From Istiophorus platypterus (Eukaryota > Chordata > Actinopteri > Istiophoriformes > Istiophoridae), in the NCBI GenBank assembly GCA_016859345.1, contig CM029126.1, forward strand, positions 9,296,527 through 9,360,526: a DNA stretch of 64,000 nucleotides, given 5' to 3'. The translations under genes and the position numbers were made by a program. This document shows, piece after piece, positions 61,265-64,000 of the stretch. The notes below the pieces were generated by a model. The model did no database searches and was not told the origin of the DNA. It saw nothing but the letters and a program-made list of their open reading frames with translations. Numbering within the stretch: position 1 is the first letter of the stretch; each line of letters starts with the position of its first letter.

Positions 61265-63120
61265 ATGATTGGCCTGATTGTTCTCACACTCCTGGGTGCT
61301 GCAGGTATAGCGCATCTAAAATATGTACAATGGGTTTATAATAACAAAGAATTTGAACAATGATAATTATGTGACATTTTATATTTCCTTTACGCCACAG
61401 CTGCAGCCCCTGCGGATGACAGGATTGTAGGTGGCTACGATTGTGAAGCCCACTCCAGACCCTGGCAGGTGTCACTCAACGTGGGCTACCATTTCTGCGG
61501 TGGCTCCCTCATCAGGGACCAGTGGATCGCCTCTGCTGCTCACTGCTGGCAAAAGTTTGTATTACATTCACGTATTCAGAAGCCTCTAATATGGACTTCA
61601 GTGCCAACATAATTGCGATCATTTTCTTCTTTGCCTCTACTCCAGCCCCTTTAGCCAGATTGTAATCGTGGGTGACAACCACATCTGGATGCACGAGGGC
61701 ACAGAGCAGTACATGTCAGTGGATGCCATCTACTGGCATGAGAGTTATGACTACCAGACCCTGGACTACGACATCATGCTGATGAAGCTGGCACAACCGG
61801 TCACGGTGAACCAGTACGTCCAGCCTGTAGCCCTGCCCACGGCCTGCCCCGTACCTGGGGAGATGTGCATGGTGTCCGGATGGGGGAACATCTACACCGA
61901 TCAAGGTGAGGTGCACCTGATCTTGATATTAAAAGTCATAAAAACATTTTGCTCACCATAACAGAATATTTAATCAGTTGGGTTTTTTTTCCTGATTGTT
62001 TTGTTGATGTAACCTAAGAGAAAAAAAAATGTGAAAAAAAGTTATTACACACATACAAGGCTGTTAATAAATCACTGATTTTTGAAATACTTCTGCTTCT
62101 TAACTGCCTCCGGGCACTGAAACACAGTGTTTTAGCAGACGTGGACCACCTCGCTTTTAACTAAGTCCATCTCTGCTTCTATTACAAAAATAATCATACT
62201 TTTATGAGCTACTTACTTTTAAGGGAAAAGAGTACAGTTGTATTGCACACAGCAAACACCATATAGTTAATGAGTGTGGCTGTTCAGGCTACCATTCCCC
62301 AAACTGAAACTTATCACCAGCAAAGATTTGACAAGAACTTTGAGGAGAATATTTGCATATTCATAGACTATGTATTTATGAAGGAGGGAGAAGTAAAATA
62401 TAATTTTGAGAAGGGTTAGGGTCAGTCTGGTCTTATACATATCTGGAGAAGATTTTTAACTACATCTGAAGGCTCACATTTGTTTGACAAGTGAATTTCA
62501 CAAACACAATTCATAAAACTATTATGGCTTCCATACTACAACCAAAAAACTCTCTTACCTTTATTTAACATTTTGGAGCTATCAACAAAGAACATATATT
62601 CATGGAGACTGCTCGCATAAGGTAAAAACACTGATCCAGTTATTCTCACACCTTTATCTTTCTTTCTTGTTCTTATCTGCAGTGTTCAACCCATTTTACC
62701 TCCAGTGTGTGGAAGTTCCCATTCTGTCTAAAGAGGAATGTGAAGCTTCCTACCCTGGCAGGATCACTGACCACATGATGTGTGCTGGATACCTGGAGGG
62801 AGGCAAGGACGCCTGTCAGGTATTTTCACACAATTACCCGGCACATTATATAAAGCTAGGTTATCTGTCACCATGTGGAGTGAGAAAAATAATTATTAAA
62901 AATTACTGAATGTGATGATGAGATGATGGAGGGAATAAAATCCCCTTTCTTTCTCTCGCCTGCCCAGGGTGACTCCGGTGGTCCTCTGGTGTGTAATGGG
63001 GAGCTGCAGGGTATTGTCTCTTGGGGCTATGGGTGCGCACAGCCAAACTACCCAGGCGTTTACACCAAAGTCTGCTCTCTGATGCCCTGGATCAACAACA
63101 TTCTCTCCACATACAGCTAG
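61265..63120 (+). CDS. Trypsin-family serine protease (trypsin-3-like)
   Basis: Secreted S1 protease with five exons: 61265-61304, 61401-61554, 61646-61905, 62683-62819 and 62968-63120, total 744 nt, 247 aa. Signal peptide MIGLIVLTLLGAAA, propeptide ending PADDR before IVGGYDCEAH. Triad: His in SAAHC, Asp in LDYDIMLMKL, Ser in GDSGGP. Asp189 is present (KDACQ). The calcium-loop segment reads VGDNHIWMHEGTEQ, unlike the usual LGEHN form, so calcium binding may be weakened. Exon sizes for exons 1, 4 and 5 (40, 137, 153 nt) equal those of the divergent paralogue; its exon 3 is undivided. The activation site lacks the tetra-Asp-Lys enteropeptidase motif. Digestive expression is inferred from family and TATA promoter. 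An orthologue name cannot be fixed from sequence alone. Confidence 0.93.
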
Positions 63121-63295
63121 GCTGTGATCTCCCATCACATAACTACATGAGAGAGGGAGATTGAAATCGGAGGAGACGGAGACAGGAGGTGGTGGTTGGT
63201 AGTGTCGGAGGGAAAAGCAGCGGGAGAGAGCAACTGAGCGAGAGCCACAAGGAGAAAGAGAAGGAAAAAGAGATGTGTTGTGTCAGGACGCCATC

Positions 63296-63301
63296 AATAA
63301 A
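63296..63301 (+). terminator. Polyadenylation signal of the (+) trypsin gene
   Basis: AATAAA 176 bp after the stop codon, followed by a T/G-rich stretch typical of a downstream element. Confidence 0.65.
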
Positions 63302-64000
63302 ATCTTCCATTTTGTGATGGATCAGTGTGTTTATGATTGTTGGCAACACTATTACTGCTCCTTGGGCAGATGGTCTTGGGTCAACTATGTTACTGTAAGA
63401 TATTTCTGAATACTTTCAATCAAATCAGTGGTGAAATTTCTACCACATAATCACTCCATAAGATTTCTATTAAACTACCACAAACTGTTGCTTTATTCCA
63501 GTTAACACTGGCGTTTAGTATGCAAATGCATGAAAGGTGGTGATAAGGTTTTGTCTCTCAGTCTTCTTGGAGCACATGAATACTGTCCTCATTTTGATTT
63601 TCTGTCTCCTGAGAGCTGACATCTTTAGACATCTGGAAAGAAAGGGCACAGATGTTGCATCTCCCAATTTATCATTGTCAGAATACCACAAAAGACTGGA
63701 ATGGGGTCAAACTCACATTAAAAGTTTACAAAAGTTTATTCTTTTCTAATGTAGAGAATGGTCTTTTTTGTGATCTGTCATCTGCCATGGGTTCAAAAGT
63801 CATGTCACTGAAGATGACAGACTGCCTCAGACATTCCTTCATACTTTCCATCAAAATGGGTTTTTTTTCTGTAAATCCATTTGATTTCTGACAGTATTTT
63901 TGTATTTTTTTAAAGTCTAAGACAATGAACATGTGTCAAAGGTCAAAGATGATTTAAGTACATATCAGATATTAACAAATGTGTTCATGCATGTACCACA
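63302..64000. other. Flank to the right of the trypsin gene
   Basis: AT-rich sequence with short open frames on both strands and no recognisable domain, repeat or splice structure. Confidence 0.4.

Noticed and set aside
56554..63120. An antifreeze glycoprotein gene in this window
   Set aside because: No Thr-Ala-Ala repeat coding sequence is present; both genes are complete proteases.

Overview
The window is vertebrate nuclear DNA from a ray-finned, probably percomorph, fish. Genes are split into short exons with GT..AG introns, many only 75-150 bp. CA/GT microsatellites are dense. Introns and spacers carry decayed Tc1/mariner elements and short inverted-repeat elements of kinds common in teleost genomes. 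There are no prokaryotic features, no CRISPR array, and I found no RNA gene.

Layout, left to right: (1) 195-4115 (+), the 3' part of a meprin (beta-like) metalloprotease gene: end of the astacin domain, MAM, MATH and a hydrophobic tail. (2) 7089-11.5 kb (-), tomm40, the mitochondrial outer-membrane import channel. (3) about 12.1-20.7 kb (-), ddx6, a DEAD-box RNA helicase of P-bodies. (4) 21509-38459 (-), bcl3, an atypical IkB that co-regulates NF-kB p50/p52, with long introns. (5) 43247-55919 (+), cblc, a Cbl-family RING E3 ligase. (6) 56354-59236 (-) and 61196-63301 (+), two trypsin-family digestive proteases arranged head to head. All five complete genes were assembled exon by exon; every junction keeps phase and each total CDS length is a multiple of three (342, 488, 503-534, 542, 249 and 247 aa for tomm40, ddx6, bcl3, cblc and the two trypsins).

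The genes are not an operon. bcl3 and cblc are divergent neighbours, as in the human 19q13 cluster that also holds TOMM40; ddx6 belongs to the related human 11q23 region that also holds CBL. The trypsin pair near tomm40 resembles, from memory, the locus where notothenioid antifreeze glycoprotein genes arose from a trypsinogen-like protease. The (-) trypsin has a GT repeat just before the intron 1 acceptor and a nine-base junction element one transition away from a Thr-Ala-Ala coding unit.

Main points for a second look: that junction element; a degenerate copy of cblc exon 1 at 41352-41474; canonical kB decamers around bcl3; a PLDLS (CtBP-type) motif in Bcl3; an apparent one-base frameshift and missing EGF module in the meprin gene; an intron present in one trypsin and absent from the other; and a long GT/GC alternating tract close to bcl3 exon 1. 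I see no evidence for a wholly new system.
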